Notes: generated from the letters alone by a model not told the origin. DNA of 31,856 bases from DATAFF01 sp036265615 (GCA_036265615.1 DATAOT010000182.1:1-31856); one strand, 5' to 3'; counted from the first letter of the stretch, positions 1-8,111 are shown. A program made the numbers and translations.

Positions 1-2250
1 CGACAACGCGCTGATCAGCCGCTGGGTGAGCCGCGCGAAATATTGCGCGCCGTAGAGCGACTTCTCGCCGTCGGAGTTTGGGTTCTCGGCCTCGAAGTCG
101 TAGACGATGATCAGGTCGAGATCGGAGGTCGCGGTCATCTCGCGGCCGCCGAGCTTGCCGAGCGCCAGCACGGCGGTGCGGCCGAGCGGCACCCGCCCAT
201 GCTTCTCGGCCATGTCGCGCTCGACTGCCGACAGCAGCCGGTCGATGAGGATCTCGGCAATGCCGGAGAAGGCGGCGCCGGCCTCGGCGGCGCTCACCGT
301 ATCGGACAGGACGCGCACGCCGACCCGGAACATCTGCTCCTTGCCGATCACCCGCACCCGGTCCATCACCTCCTCGAGCGGGGCGTTGCGGGCGATGGCC
401 GCGGCCACCTGGGCCTCGATCTCCTCCTTGGGCGGCATGCGGGCGAAGAAGCCGGGATCGAGAACGGCATCGAGGACCTTGGGGCGATGCGACAGCTCGC
501 TCGCCAGTCGCGGCGCCGAACCAAGGATCGTCGCGATCAGGTCCAAGAGCTGCGGGTTTGCCTTGAGCAGCGAGAACAGCTGGACGCCGGTCGGCAAGCC
601 GGCCAGAAAGCGATCGAAGGAAATGAAGGCAAGATCGGGATCGCCGGTCGCGGCGAGCGCCGACAGGAGCGCCGGCATCAGCTCGGTGAGCAGCTCGCGG
701 GCGCGCGCCGATCGGGTGGCGGGGTAGCGCCCGAAATGCCAGCCGCGCACCGTCGCCGAAAGCTCGCTTGGGCGACGGAAACCCATTGCCGCCAAGGTCC
801 TGATGGTCTCCGGATCATCGCCGGCGCCGGTGAAGACGAGGCTGCCGGTCTCGGCAGCGAGGGCGCCCGCCTCCTCGAACAGAGCCGCGTAATGGTGCTG
901 CACCGTCTCGAAGGTGGCCTTGAGGGTGGCGGCGAAGGCCGTCGCGTCGGCAAAGCCGCTGAAGCGCGCCAGGCGGGCAAAGGCAGCGGGATCCTCGGGC
1001 AGCTCCTGAGTCTGCTCGTCCTGGACCATCTGCAAGCGGTGCTCGATCCGGCGCAGGAACAGGTAGGCCCGGCGCAGCTCGGAGGCGGCCGCCTCGGTGA
1101 TCCAGCCTTCGCTGGCAAGCTCGGCCAGCATATCGAGGGTGCGGCGGCCGCGCAGCGCCGGATTGCGGCCGCCGGCGATGAGCTGCTGGGTCTGGACGAA
1201 GAACTCGATCTCGCGGATACCGCCGCGGCCAAGCTTCAGATTGTGACCCTCGACCGCGATGGTGGCATGGCCCTTGACGGCATGGATCTGCCGCTTCATC
1301 GACTGCACATCGGCGATGGCCGCGAAGTCGAGGTGCTTGCGCCAAACGTAAGGCTTGAGGCGGTCGAGAAAGGCCTCGCCGCGGTCGATGTCGCCGGCGC
1401 AGGGCCGCGCCTTGATCATGGCGGCACGTTCCCAGTTCTGGCCCATGTTCTCGTAATAGCTCGCCGCCGCCTCGACCGAGATCGCGACCTGGGTGGCGCG
1501 CGGATCGGGTCTCAGCCGCAGGTCGACGCGAAAGGCATAACCCTTATCGGTGACGTCCTGCAGGAGGCCGGCGAGCCGTCTGGTGAGCCGGACGAAGAAC
1601 ACCGCCGGCTCGTCGTTGCGCAGGAGCCGCGCCGCCTTGGGATCGAACAGGACGATGAGGTCGATGTCGCTCGAATAGTTGAGCTCGCCGGCACCCTGCT
1701 TGCCCATCGCCAGGACGATGTAGCCGCTGTCCCTGCCCGGCATCACCGGATCGGCCAGGGCAAGGCGGCCGGCGCGGTGGGCGGCGAGCAGCAGATGTTC
1801 GACGGCCGATGCCACGGCGGCATCGGCGAAGCGGGTCAGGGCAGCCATCACCGACTCGCCGTCCCACACGCCACCGAGGTCGGCGACGGCGGTGAGCAGC
1901 GCCGCCTCGCGGCGCCTGAGCCGCAGGACCACGCTCATGTCCTCGCTGTCCTCGAGCGCCGATCCGGCGGCGCGGAGGCTGCGGCAGAGCCGTTCGAGCA
2001 GATGTTCCGGCGCTTCGGTCAAGCATTCGACAGCATAGCCGGGATCGCCCGCAACGAGGTCGCTGAGGAAGGGCGAGCCCTCGGCGATCGCAGCCATGAG
2101 CCGACGCGCGCCAGGATGGTCGTCGAGCAATGCGAGCAGCGCCTCGCCGCCGGCCGCCCTCACCCGGTCGAGCAGGGTCGCCAGCGCTGCCTCCTCGCCT
2201 GGCACCGCCGGCGGCGCAAGCCGGTCAAGCAGAGAGCGGCCCTCGGTCAT
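1..2250 (-). CDS. glnE: GlnE, bifunctional glutamine synthetase adenylyltransferase/adenylyl-removing enzyme (3' end cut by window)
   Basis: The frame is open from an ATG at 2250 to the window edge: 750 codons with no stop, so the C-terminal part (roughly 200-250 residues judging from family length) is missing. GlnE adenylylates and de-adenylylates glutamine synthetase in response to PII, tuning ammonia assimilation in the cytoplasm. Both nucleotidyltransferase signatures are visible: SSDIDLIVLFD with D195 and D197 in the N-terminal adenylyl-removing half, and TSDLDLIIVYD with D710 and D712 in the adenylyltransferase half. The internal stretch containing GRGGIREIEFFVQ is also typical. A GGAG ribosome site overlaps the TAG stop of ybgC, whose last base is 10 nt upstream, so glnE is probably the last or near-last gene of the yebC-ruvCAB-ybgC operon. 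That neighbour is unusual; tolQ is expected here in relatives. Confidence 0.96.
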   Translation of the reverse strand, partial: MTEGRSLLDRLAPPAVPGEEAALATLLDRVRAAGGEALLALLDDHPGARRLMAAIAEGSPFLSDLVAGDPGYAVECLTEAPEHLLERLCRSLRAAGSALEDSEDMSVVLRLRRREAALLTAVADLGGVWDGESVMAALTRFADAAVASAVEHLLLAAHRAGRLALADPVMPGRDSGYIVLAMGKQGAGELNYSSDIDLIVLFDPKAARLLRNDEPAVFFVRLTRRLAGLLQDVTDKGYAFRVDLRLRPDPRATQVAISVEAAASYYENMGQNWERAAMIKARPCAGDIDRGEAFLDRLKPYVWRKHLDFAAIADVQSMKRQIHAVKGHATIAVEGHNLKLGRGGIREIEFFVQTQQLIAGGRNPALRGRRTLDMLAELASEGWITEAAASELRRAYLFLRRIEHRLQMVQDEQTQELPEDPAAFARLARFSGFADATAFAATLKATFETVQHHYAALFEEAGALAAETGSLVFTGAGDDPETIRTLAAMGFRRPSELSATVRGWHFGRYPATRSARARELLTELMPALLSALAATGDPDLAFISFDRFLAGLPTGVQLFSLLKANPQLLDLIATILGSAPRLASELSHRPKVLDAVLDPGFFARMPPKEEIEAQVAAAIARNAPLEEVMDRVRVIGKEQMFRVGVRVLSDTVSAAEAGAAFSGIAEILIDRLLSAVERDMAEKHGRVPLGRTAVLALGKLGGREMTATSDLDLIIVYDFEAENPNSDGEKSLYGAQYFARLTQRLISALS

Positions 2251-2260
2251 GGCAGCTCTC

Positions 2261-2710
2261 CTACCGCATCAGCCCGCCCAGCGATACCGCCAAGGCCTCG
2301 GGCAGGCGGCGCGGCCGGCCGGAAGCGTCGATCAGAGCAAGAGTGATTTCGGCAGTGAACAGCATTGCATCGCCGCGCTGAACCGACTGGGCAAGCTCGA
2401 GGCGCGCGCCGCCGAGCTCGATCACCCGCGTCACGACTTCGAGCAGGTCGTCGATCCGGGCCGGCTTGAGGAAATCGCAGGTCATCCGCCGCACCGCAAA
2501 GGCCAGGCCCGAGCGGCCAAGCTCGCGATGGGCGATGCCGAGAAGGCGCAGCAGATCGGAGCGGCCGCGCTCGCAAAATTTGAGATAGTTGGCGTGATAG
2601 ACGATGCCCGAGAAGTCGGTGTCCTCGTAGTAGACGCGGATCGGCAGAACATGGCGGCCATCGACGATCCGTCCGGCAATGGCCGGCTGCTCGCCGCCGC
2701 TCTCGGTCAT
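2261..2710 (-). CDS. ybgC: YbgC-family acyl-CoA thioesterase (hot-dog fold)
   Basis: This 149-residue protein has a single 4HBT hot-dog domain. The signature YYEDTDFSGIVYHANY lies at residues 27-42, with D32 matching the catalytic aspartate of E. coli YbgC (D18). The family hydrolyses acyl-CoA or acyl-ACP thioesters at the inner membrane and is normally associated with the Tol-Pal envelope system. The ATG overlaps the ruvB stop in an ATGA arrangement, so translation is coupled to ruvB. The Tol-Pal genes that usually follow are absent here; glnE follows instead. The length is slightly above the usual 130-140 residues because of an N-terminal leader of about 20 residues. Confidence 0.93.
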   Translation of the reverse strand: MTESGGEQPAIAGRIVDGRHVLPIRVYYEDTDFSGIVYHANYLKFCERGRSDLLRLLGIAHRELGRSGLAFAVRRMTCDFLKPARIDDLLEVVTRVIELGGARLELAQSVQRGDAMLFTAEITLALIDASGRPRRLPEALAVSLGGLMR

Positions 2711-3747
2711 GGCTCGTCATCGCCGAGCGAAAAGCGCCCCTGCAGGATGTCGGGCCGCTCAGGCACCTCGAGGCCGAGATGGCGGAAGGCATGCGGCGTG
2801 AGAAGCCGGCCGCGCGGCGTGCGGTTCACGAAACCCTGCTGAATGAGATAGGGCTCGATGATCTCCTCGATGGCGTCGCGGGCCTCGGACAGCGATGCGG
2901 CGATGGTGTCGACGCCGACCGGACCGCCACCGAAATTGACGGCAATGGTGTTGAGATAGCGGTGGTCCATGGAGTCGAGGCCGCGACTGTCGACCTCGAG
3001 CTTGAGCAGCGCCCGATCGGCCAGCGTGCGATCGATCACCGATGCGCCGGCGACGGCGGCGAAATCGCGCAGCCGGCGCACCAGGCGGCCGGCAATGCGG
3101 GGTGTTCCACGTGAGCGTCGCGCGACCTCGCGGGCGCCGTCCTCGCTCATCTCGATGCCGAGCACCCGCGCACCGCGGCGCACGATCGCCAGCAGCTCCT
3201 CGTCGCTGTAGAATTCGAGCCTCACCGGGATGCCGAAGCGGTCCCTGAGTGGCGTGGTGAGGAGGCCGGTCCGGGTGGTGGCGCCGATCAGGGTGAATTG
3301 TGCAAGCTCGATCCTGACCGAGCGGGCGGCGGGACCCTCGCCGATGATCAGGTCGAGCTGAAAATCCTCCATCGCCGGATAGAGGATCTCCTCGACCGCC
3401 GGGTTGAGGCGATGGATCTCGTCGATGAAGAGAACGTCGCGCTCCTCGAGATTGGTCAGGAGGGCCGCAAGATCGCCGGCGCGGGCGATCACCGGGCCGG
3501 AGGTGGCGCGGAAATTCACCGCGAGCTCGCGCGCCACGATCTGGGCAAGCGTGGTCTTGCCCAACCCCGGCGGGCCGGCAAACAGGACATGGTCGAGCGC
3601 CTCGTTGCGGGCCCGGGCGGCAGCGATGAACACCTCGAGATTGGAACGCGCCTTGGCCTGGCCGACGAAGTCGCTCAGACGCTGCGGACGCAATTGCCGC
3701 TCGGCCTCGTCCTCGCCGCGGCGGCTGCCGTCGACCAGCCGGGTCAT
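2707..3747 (-). CDS. ruvB: RuvB, Holliday junction branch-migration ATPase
   Basis: RuvB is the AAA+ hexameric motor that, with RuvA, migrates Holliday junctions during recombinational repair. The 346-residue length is normal. Walker A (GPPGLGKTT) lies near residues 58-66, Walker B (LFIDEIHR) at 106-113 with D109 and E110, and sensor I (IGATTRTG) near 150. The C-terminal winged helix contains RTPRGRLLTPHAF. The start ATG overlaps the ruvA stop by 4 nt and its own stop overlaps the ybgC start by 4 nt, so the three genes are translated as a coupled unit. Confidence 0.98.
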   Translation of the reverse strand: MTRLVDGSRRGEDEAERQLRPQRLSDFVGQAKARSNLEVFIAAARARNEALDHVLFAGPPGLGKTTLAQIVARELAVNFRATSGPVIARAGDLAALLTNLEERDVLFIDEIHRLNPAVEEILYPAMEDFQLDLIIGEGPAARSVRIELAQFTLIGATTRTGLLTTPLRDRFGIPVRLEFYSDEELLAIVRRGARVLGIEMSEDGAREVARRSRGTPRIAGRLVRRLRDFAAVAGASVIDRTLADRALLKLEVDSRGLDSMDHRYLNTIAVNFGGGPVGVDTIAASLSEARDAIEEIIEPYLIQQGFVNRTPRGRLLTPHAFRHLGLEVPERPDILQGRFSLGDDEP

Positions 3748-4361
3748 GGGGTCGCGAGCTCGCGCAGGGCGAGGCGGATCAGCTTCTCGGCCGCAGCATC
3801 AGGGCCTGCCGCCTTGGCGGCGCTGCTGACCGCGGCACCCGCCTGGGCCTGGCCATAGCCGAGATTGACCAGCGCCGAGACGGCGTCGCTCAAGGCCCGT
3901 GGCGGCACCGCCGGGACCGCACCCTCGATCCTGGCAAGCGCCGGATCGGCAAGCTGAAGCCCTGGCGCCTTGTCCTTGAGCTCCGACACGATGCGCTGGG
4001 CAAGCTTGGGCCCGACGCCGGGGCTGCGGCCGATCATCGCCTTGTCGCCGAAGGCAATGGCCGAGGCAAGCTCGCTCGTGCTGAGCGTCGACAGGACAGC
4101 AAGCGCCACCCGGGTGCCGACGCCCTGGACATTGTCGAGAAGGCGAAACCAGGCGCGCTCGGCCTCGCTGGCAAAGCCGACCAGGCGGATGGCATTCTCC
4201 GACACCAGCATCTCGGTGAAGAGCTTGCCGACCTCGCCGACCCGCGGCAGCGCCGCGAGGGTGCGGGAGGAGCAGACGACGTGATAGCCGACGCCGCCGA
4301 CATCCAGGATGACCCCGTCGTCCTCATAGGCTTCGACCCGGCCTTTGAGCAGTGCGATCAT
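3744..4361 (-). CDS. ruvA: RuvA, Holliday junction DNA-binding subunit
   Basis: RuvA is the tetrameric junction-binding partner of RuvB. The 205-residue protein begins MIALLKGRVE, the family-typical N-terminal OB domain. Two helix-hairpin-helix motifs follow, around 75-91 (NVQGVGTRVA) and 110-130 (GRSPGVGPKLAQRI). A flexible alanine/proline linker leads to the C-terminal RuvB-binding three-helix domain (about 155-205). The start is 3 nt after the ruvC stop and the stop overlaps ruvB in ATGA. Confidence 0.97.
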   Translation of the reverse strand: MIALLKGRVEAYEDDGVILDVGGVGYHVVCSSRTLAALPRVGEVGKLFTEMLVSENAIRLVGFASEAERAWFRLLDNVQGVGTRVALAVLSTLSTSELASAIAFGDKAMIGRSPGVGPKLAQRIVSELKDKAPGLQLADPALARIEGAVPAVPPRALSDAVSALVNLGYGQAQAGAAVSSAAKAAGPDAAAEKLIRLALRELATP

Positions 4362-4364
4362 CCC

Positions 4365-4859
4365 TCAGGCCCTCAGCCGCACGGCCATATGATGGGCGTG
4401 GCAGATGGCGACCGCCAGCGCATCGGCGGCATCGCTGCTCTCGGGGCGCGACCTGGGCAGCAGCAGCCGCACCATCCGCGTGACCTGCTGCTTCTCTGCA
4501 TGACCGGCGCCGACCACCGCCTTCTTGACCTCGTTCGGGGCGTATTCGGCAACCGGCAGGCCGCGCATCGCCGGGACGATCAGCGCCACGGCGCGCGCAT
4601 GGCCGAGCTTGAGGGTGGCGCGGGCATTCTGATTGACGAAAGTCTCCTCCACCGCCGCCTCATGCGGCCCATAGGCGGCCAGCACCGCCTCGAGCCCGTC
4701 CTTCAACTCGACCAGCCGGTCGGCCAGCGAGCGACATTCGCTCGGGCTCAGCATGCCGTCGGCGACATGGCTGAGTCGGGTGCCGTCCCTGTCGATGACG
4801 CCCCAACCGGTGCGCCTGAGCCCCGGATCGATGCCGATGATGCGAATCGTCTGCCCCAT
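4365..4859 (-). CDS. ruvC: RuvC, Holliday junction resolvase
   Basis: RuvC is the dimeric endonuclease that cuts Holliday junctions after RuvAB migration. From the ATG at 4859 it is 164 residues, beginning MGQTIRIIGIDPG. The four acidic catalytic residues are visible: D11 (IGIDPG), E71 (VEETFVN), D143 and D146 (SSDAADAL). An in-frame TTG at 4877 overlaps the yebC stop in a TTGA junction and would add six residues; I prefer the ATG because family proteins start just before the IRIIGIDPG strand. Neither start has a strong Shine-Dalgarno sequence, so coupling to yebC translation is plausible. Confidence 0.96.
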   Translation of the reverse strand: MGQTIRIIGIDPGLRRTGWGVIDRDGTRLSHVADGMLSPSECRSLADRLVELKDGLEAVLAAYGPHEAAVEETFVNQNARATLKLGHARAVALIVPAMRGLPVAEYAPNEVKKAVVGAGHAEKQQVTRMVRLLLPRSRPESSDAADALAVAICHAHHMAVRLRA

Positions 4860-4873
4860 GCCATGAGCATAAC

Positions 4874-5623
4874 TCAAGCCGCTGTCAGCCGCGCCATCAC
4901 ATCGTCAGAAACCTCGAAATTGGTGTAGACATTCTGGACGTCGTCATCATCCTCGATGACGGCGAGCAGTTTCATCAACGACTGCGCGCCTTCCTCATCC
5001 AGCGGGGCGGTGACCCGCGGGCGCCAGACCGACTTGACCGACTGCGGCGAACCGAGCCGCTCCTCGAGACGGGCGGCGACGTCGCCGAGTTCGTCGAAGG
5101 CACAGGTGACGACATGGGCGGAGGCGTCGCTCGTCGCATCGTCGGCGCCGGCCTCGATTGCCGCCTCGAGCACCTGGTCGGCGGTCCCGGCCTCCGCGCC
5201 ATAAGCGATCTCGCCGACGCGGTCGAACAGGAAGGAGACGGAATTGGTTTCTCCGAGATTGCCGCCGAATTTGCTGAAATAGGAGCGCACGGCGCCGGCA
5301 GTGCGATTGCGGTTGTCGGTCAGGGCCTCGACGATCAGCGCAACTCCGCCCGGCCCATATCCCTCATAACGGATGGTTTCATAGGCCTCGGCCTCATTGC
5401 CCGATGCCTTCTTGATGGCACGCTCGATATTGTCCTTCGGCATGGACTGGGCGCGAGCATTCTGGATGGCGAGCCTCAAGCGGGCATTCATGGCCGGATC
5501 GGGCAGCCCGTGGCGAGCCGCGACGGTGATCTCGCGCGCGAGCTTGGAGAACAGCTTGGCGCGCACCGCATCCTGCTTGCCCTTGCGGTGCATGATGTTC
5601 TTGAATTGGGAGTGACCGGCCAT
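4874..5623 (-). CDS. yebC: YebC/PmpR-family protein (transcription factor or ribosome-pausing factor)
   Basis: This 249-residue protein begins MAGHSQFKNIMHRKGKQD, the near-invariant start of the family, so the ATG at 5623 is preferred over an upstream in-frame start at 5683. A GAGGA Shine-Dalgarno lies just upstream. Members were first described as DNA-binding regulators, for example PmpR, and more recently some have been reported to relieve ribosome stalling at proline stretches. The central YEGYGPGGVALIVEALTDN block and the acidic C-terminal EDDDDVQNVY stretch are classic. It is the first gene of the ruv operon, a position conserved widely in bacteria, and has its own sigma70-like promoter at 5645-5673. 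Confidence 0.96.
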   Translation of the reverse strand: MAGHSQFKNIMHRKGKQDAVRAKLFSKLAREITVAARHGLPDPAMNARLRLAIQNARAQSMPKDNIERAIKKASGNEAEAYETIRYEGYGPGGVALIVEALTDNRNRTAGAVRSYFSKFGGNLGETNSVSFLFDRVGEIAYGAEAGTADQVLEAAIEAGADDATSDASAHVVTCAFDELGDVAARLEERLGSPQSVKSVWRPRVTAPLDEEGAQSLMKLLAVIEDDDDVQNVYTNFEVSDDVMARLTAA

Positions 5624-5644
5624 GGCGTCCTCGGCAGTTTTCGA

Positions 5645-5673
5645 ACGATAGGATGATGTTTCGCGAGAAGCAA
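5645..5673 (-). promoter_or_regulatory. Predicted sigma70 promoter of the yebC-ruvCAB-ybgC-glnE operon
   Basis: Reading the minus strand, TTGCTT (5673-5668) is followed by exactly 17 nt and TATCGT (5650-5645). Transcription would begin near 5638, giving a 15-nt leader with a GAGGA ribosome site. The promoter lies in the 53-bp gap after the ymdB-like stop. Confidence 0.5.
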
Positions 5674-5676
5674 AAT

Positions 5677-6492
5677 CTACCACTCCGGCCAGGCGGGTTC
5701 GAGCCGGCCGCCGATTCTGACCGGCGCTATCTTCAGCGCAAGGCCGGTTGCATCATCGGTCAGGACGGCAATCCCCGACACGGTGGCAGGGCCGGTCGCC
5801 GGGGTGAAGCGGCCGAGCGGGATCTTGCGGAGAAAGCGGTTGAGGGGCTCTTCCTTGTCCATGCCGATCACTGAATCATAATCGCCGCACATGCCGGCAT
5901 CGGTGACATAGGCAGTGCCGCCGGCGAGGATTTGGTGATCGGCGGTCGGCACATGGGTGTGGGTGCCGACCAGAAAGCTGGTGCGGCCGTCGACATAATG
6001 GCCAAGCCCCATCTTCTCGGACGTCAGCTCGGCGTGGAAATCGATGAGCGAGGCATCGCAGCCGGTCTTGAGCGGGCAGCTTTCGAGCTCATGGTCGACC
6101 GCGCCAAAGGGATCGGCCAGCGCCTCCATCTTGGCCACGCCCATGACATTGACCACCAGAACGCGGCCGCCATTGCGGGCGGTGAAGATTCCAGATCCCC
6201 GTCCCGGGGTGCCGGACGGGTAGTTGACCGGCCGCAGCAGATTGTCGACGCGCTCGATGAACACCAGCGCCTCGCGCTGGTCGAAGGCATGATTTCCAAG
6301 GGTTATGACATCGACACCGGCACCGATCAGCATCTCGTAAATCGCCTCGGTGATGCCGAAGCCGCCGGCGGCGTTCTCGCCGTTGAGCACCACGAGATCG
6401 GGGGCGAAGCGCTCGCGCAAGGCAGGCAGCTCGCGGATCACCGCCTCGCGGCCCGAGCGGCCGACAACATCGCCAAGGAACAAAAGCCGCAT
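5677..6492 (-). CDS. YmdB-family metallophosphoesterase (TIGR00282 type)
   Basis: This 271-residue protein belongs to the calcineurin-like phosphoesterase family typified by Bacillus YmdB, a 2',3'-cyclic-nucleotide phosphodiesterase. The metal ligands are all visible: D8 in FLGDVVG, E39 and N40 in LNGENAAGG, N67 and H68 in TLGNHAFD, H153 in DFHAE, and H178 and H180 in GTHTHVPT. The GMCGDYDSVIGM segment is also family-typical. It is cytosolic, without a signal peptide. The start is directly adjacent to the stop of the 5-FCL gene, with which it is probably cotranscribed. The physiological substrate in alphaproteobacteria is unknown. Confidence 0.92.
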   Translation of the reverse strand: MRLLFLGDVVGRSGREAVIRELPALRERFAPDLVVLNGENAAGGFGITEAIYEMLIGAGVDVITLGNHAFDQREALVFIERVDNLLRPVNYPSGTPGRGSGIFTARNGGRVLVVNVMGVAKMEALADPFGAVDHELESCPLKTGCDASLIDFHAELTSEKMGLGHYVDGRTSFLVGTHTHVPTADHQILAGGTAYVTDAGMCGDYDSVIGMDKEEPLNRFLRKIPLGRFTPATGPATVSGIAVLTDDATGLALKIAPVRIGGRLEPAWPEW

Positions 6493-7128
6493 TCAGGGCG
6501 CCCGATCGACAGCGTGGTCCGACATCGGCTGAAACGCGCCCAGCTCCGTCACGATCCAGTCGAGCGGCTGGTCATAGCGCCCGCGCGGCACGGCGGCAAC
6601 CTCCTGCGCCGCGTAGGCAATGCCGACTGCGATGACCGGCTTCACCTGCCGCAGCCATTCGACGGTGCGGTCGTAGAAGCCGCCGCCATAGCCGAGCCGG
6701 AAGCCTGAACGGTCGAAGGCCAGCATCGGCACGAGGAGCACGTCCGGCAGCAGCTCGGCAGAAGCCTCATGCGGCACAGGAATGCCGAAGCGCCCCGGCA
6801 CCGTCGGCTCGCCCGGGATCCAGCGGCGGAAGGCAAGCGGCGCGCCGTCGGCGGTGACCACCGGCAAGGCAGTGACCCAACCATCGCCGGCCAGGCGGGC
6901 GAGCAGCGGGATGACATCGATCTCGGTGCGGAAGGAGGTGAAGCCGGAAACGATCCCGGAGGGCGGCGGCAGGAAGGGCAGGCCATGCGCGGCCAGGACG
7001 GCTGCGGCAGACGGGCCGGCCTCGGCATGGGCGGCGGCCCGGCGCTCCGCGGCGATCCGGCGGGCATGGCGCTTGGCGGCGACAATATCCCCGGTCGTCG
7101 CGCGGGAGCTCATATCGCCAACGCTCAT
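6493..7128 (-). CDS. 5-formyltetrahydrofolate cyclo-ligase
   Basis: This 211-residue enzyme converts 5-formyl-THF to 5,10-methenyl-THF with ATP, returning folate to one-carbon metabolism. The C-terminal nucleotide/folate motif FRLGYGGGFYDRTVEWL is diagnostic, as is the FRTEIDVIPLL region. I chose the ATG at 7128 because a GGGGA sequence lies 8 nt upstream; an ATG at 7113 is possible but has no ribosome site. The frame stays open up to 7308, but that extension runs through the 6S RNA locus and is not coding. Location immediately downstream of zapA and 6S RNA is the ancient ygfE-ssrS-ygfA arrangement known from E. coli. Confidence 0.94.
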   Translation of the reverse strand: MSVGDMSSRATTGDIVAAKRHARRIAAERRAAAHAEAGPSAAAVLAAHGLPFLPPPSGIVSGFTSFRTEIDVIPLLARLAGDGWVTALPVVTADGAPLAFRRWIPGEPTVPGRFGIPVPHEASAELLPDVLLVPMLAFDRSGFRLGYGGGFYDRTVEWLRQVKPVIAVGIAYAAQEVAAVPRGRYDQPLDWIVTELGAFQPMSDHAVDRAP

Positions 7129-7204
7129 CACCAGATTCCCCGATGGCCGAAAGGGGGAGGAGCGGCGGGCCGCCATGGCCGTGGGAGGGGTCGATCCCGG
7201 GTCC

Positions 7205-7327
7205 CTACTTGCGTAGGTGGGCGCCGTGTGACGAAGACCAGGGTCAAGGTCAGGGACAGCTCCCGATTGGAGATCAACATAGGCCCCTGGGAATGCGTTC
7301 TCCTGCACGCACCGGGCAGCTCGCCTG
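7205..7327 (-). ncRNA. ssrS: 6S RNA (ssrS), boundaries approximate
   Basis: 6S RNA mimics an open promoter and sequesters sigma70 RNA polymerase in stationary phase. The call rests on three things. The locus sits exactly between zapA and the 5-FCL gene on the same strand, the conserved position. It has a near-consensus promoter ending at 7334. The transcript can fold into a long interrupted helix: CCAGGG and CCCUGG pair perfectly across the central part, a UGCGU/ACGCA hairpin lies on the 5' side, and the 3' part carries GACCUUGACCC-like sequence as in other 6S RNAs. The 3' end is uncertain; a CCUAC-GCAA-GUAGG hairpin lies at about 7204-7217. Length seems short for the family, so the real 3' end may lie nearer 7185. 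Confidence 0.65.
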
Positions 7328-7333
7328 AAGAAT

Positions 7334-7362
7334 TAATTAGGCTGCGGCGAGGCCTCAGGCAA
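7334..7362 (-). promoter_or_regulatory. Predicted sigma70 promoter of the 6S RNA
   Basis: On the minus strand TTGCCT (7362-7357), a 17-nt spacer, then TAATTA (7339-7334). It starts 12 nt after the zapA stop codon, so 6S RNA can be made independently of zapA. Predicted start of transcription is about 7327. Confidence 0.6.
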
Positions 7363-7374
7363 GTGGAACGGGTG

Positions 7375-7731
7375 TTACCGTCCACGGGTCTCGCGCGCCA
7401 GCTGCTCGAGGCGGCGTGCTGCGGCATCGAGGCGCTGCGCCACCTTGTCCTCCTGGATGCGCAGGCCAACGCTTGGCTGACCTTGATCGCTAAGCCGTCG
7501 GATGTGGTCCCTGAGCCCGTCAACCTCGCGGCGGGCTTCCACCAGGCGGTCGGAGATGACGAGGCCGGCCATCATCAGGAGCCTGATGTCGCCGACATTG
7601 CCGACGGCCTGGCGGATGCGCGCGACCTCCTCGTCGAGCATCAGCGCAAGCGCGGTGAGATGCTCCTCCTCACCATCATTGCACTGCATGGTGTAGGGCC
7701 GTCCGTTCACCTCAATGACCACCTGGGCCAT
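7375..7731 (-). CDS. zapA: ZapA, FtsZ-associated cell division protein
   Basis: ZapA bundles FtsZ protofilaments and stabilises the Z-ring. The protein is 118 residues from the ATG at 7731, which has GGGAG upstream. The N-terminal globular domain (MAQVVIEVNGRPYTM...EEEHLTALALMLDEEV, residues 1-38) is followed by the conserved NVGDIRLLMMAGLVISDRLVEAR segment (45-67) and a C-terminal coiled coil. A longer frame reaches 8124 but overlaps the DUF4164 gene in another frame and lacks similarity to anything. It lies 17 nt downstream of the DUF4164 gene and immediately upstream of 6S RNA. Confidence 0.93.
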   Translation of the reverse strand: MAQVVIEVNGRPYTMQCNDGEEEHLTALALMLDEEVARIRQAVGNVGDIRLLMMAGLVISDRLVEARREVDGLRDHIRRLSDQGQPSVGLRIQEDKVAQRLDAAARRLEQLARETRGR

Positions 7732-7748
7732 CCCGCTCCCTCTCGATC

Positions 7749-8006
7749 CTACTCGCCGAGAATCCGGCGAATCCGCGCCATTGCCTGGTCGATGCGCCGC
7801 GATGCCCGCCTTTGCTGCTCCGCGAGCTCGCTCGCCTTGGCGCGGACCTCGGCCAGCTCCTGGACCAGGCGCAGCCGGTCGGCCCTGAGAGCTGCAGCAT
7901 CGCCGGCACTGCGCATGCGCTGGGCCTGCTGCTCGTGCAGCTGGGCCAGTGCTGCTTCGAGTTGGCGCATGGCAGACTCGAAACGCCCGAGCGCTTCGTC
8001 GACCAT
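7749..8006 (-). CDS. DUF4164 coiled-coil protein, zapA partner gene
   Basis: This 85-residue, highly charged protein is predicted to be almost entirely one coiled coil (MVDEALGRFESAMRQLEAAL onward, with many Ala/Leu/Arg/Glu heptads). DUF4164 proteins are found next to zapA in Hyphomicrobiales; a role with ZapA/FtsZ is inferred from position only. A GTG at 8039 would give 96 residues, but the predicted promoter at 8048-8076 puts the transcript start near 8041, leaving no room for a ribosome site there. The ATG at 8006 has GGCGAGG upstream and about 35 nt of leader, and is preferred. Confidence 0.8.
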   Translation of the reverse strand: MVDEALGRFESAMRQLEAALAQLHEQQAQRMRSAGDAAALRADRLRLVQELAEVRAKASELAEQQRRASRRIDQAMARIRRILGE

Positions 8007-8047
8007 CGACGCCTCGCCGCCTCGCCTGTCGCTGTTCACGGGGCGGG

Positions 8048-8076
8048 AGATTAGGCTTGCGCCACTGGCGACGCAA
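8048..8076 (-). promoter_or_regulatory. Predicted sigma70 promoter of DUF4164-zapA
   Basis: Minus strand: TTGCGT (8076-8071), 17-nt spacer, TAATCT (8053-8048). The -35 box is also one arm of a TTGCG/CGCAA inverted repeat with the spacer. It helps decide the start codon of the DUF4164 gene. Confidence 0.5.
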
Positions 8077-8111
8077 CCGCAGCGAGGCCCGGCGCGGGGA
8101 TTTCCACAATG

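Noticed and set aside
43..2346. 767-codon open frame on the plus strand opposite glnE
   Set aside because: It is antisense to an unmistakable glnE; long opposite-strand frames are expected at this GC content and the translation is low-complexity with no recognisable domain.
7129..7308. N-terminal extension of the 5-FCL frame
   Set aside because: Runs through the 6S RNA locus and has no similarity to family N termini; the ATG at 7128 has a ribosome site.
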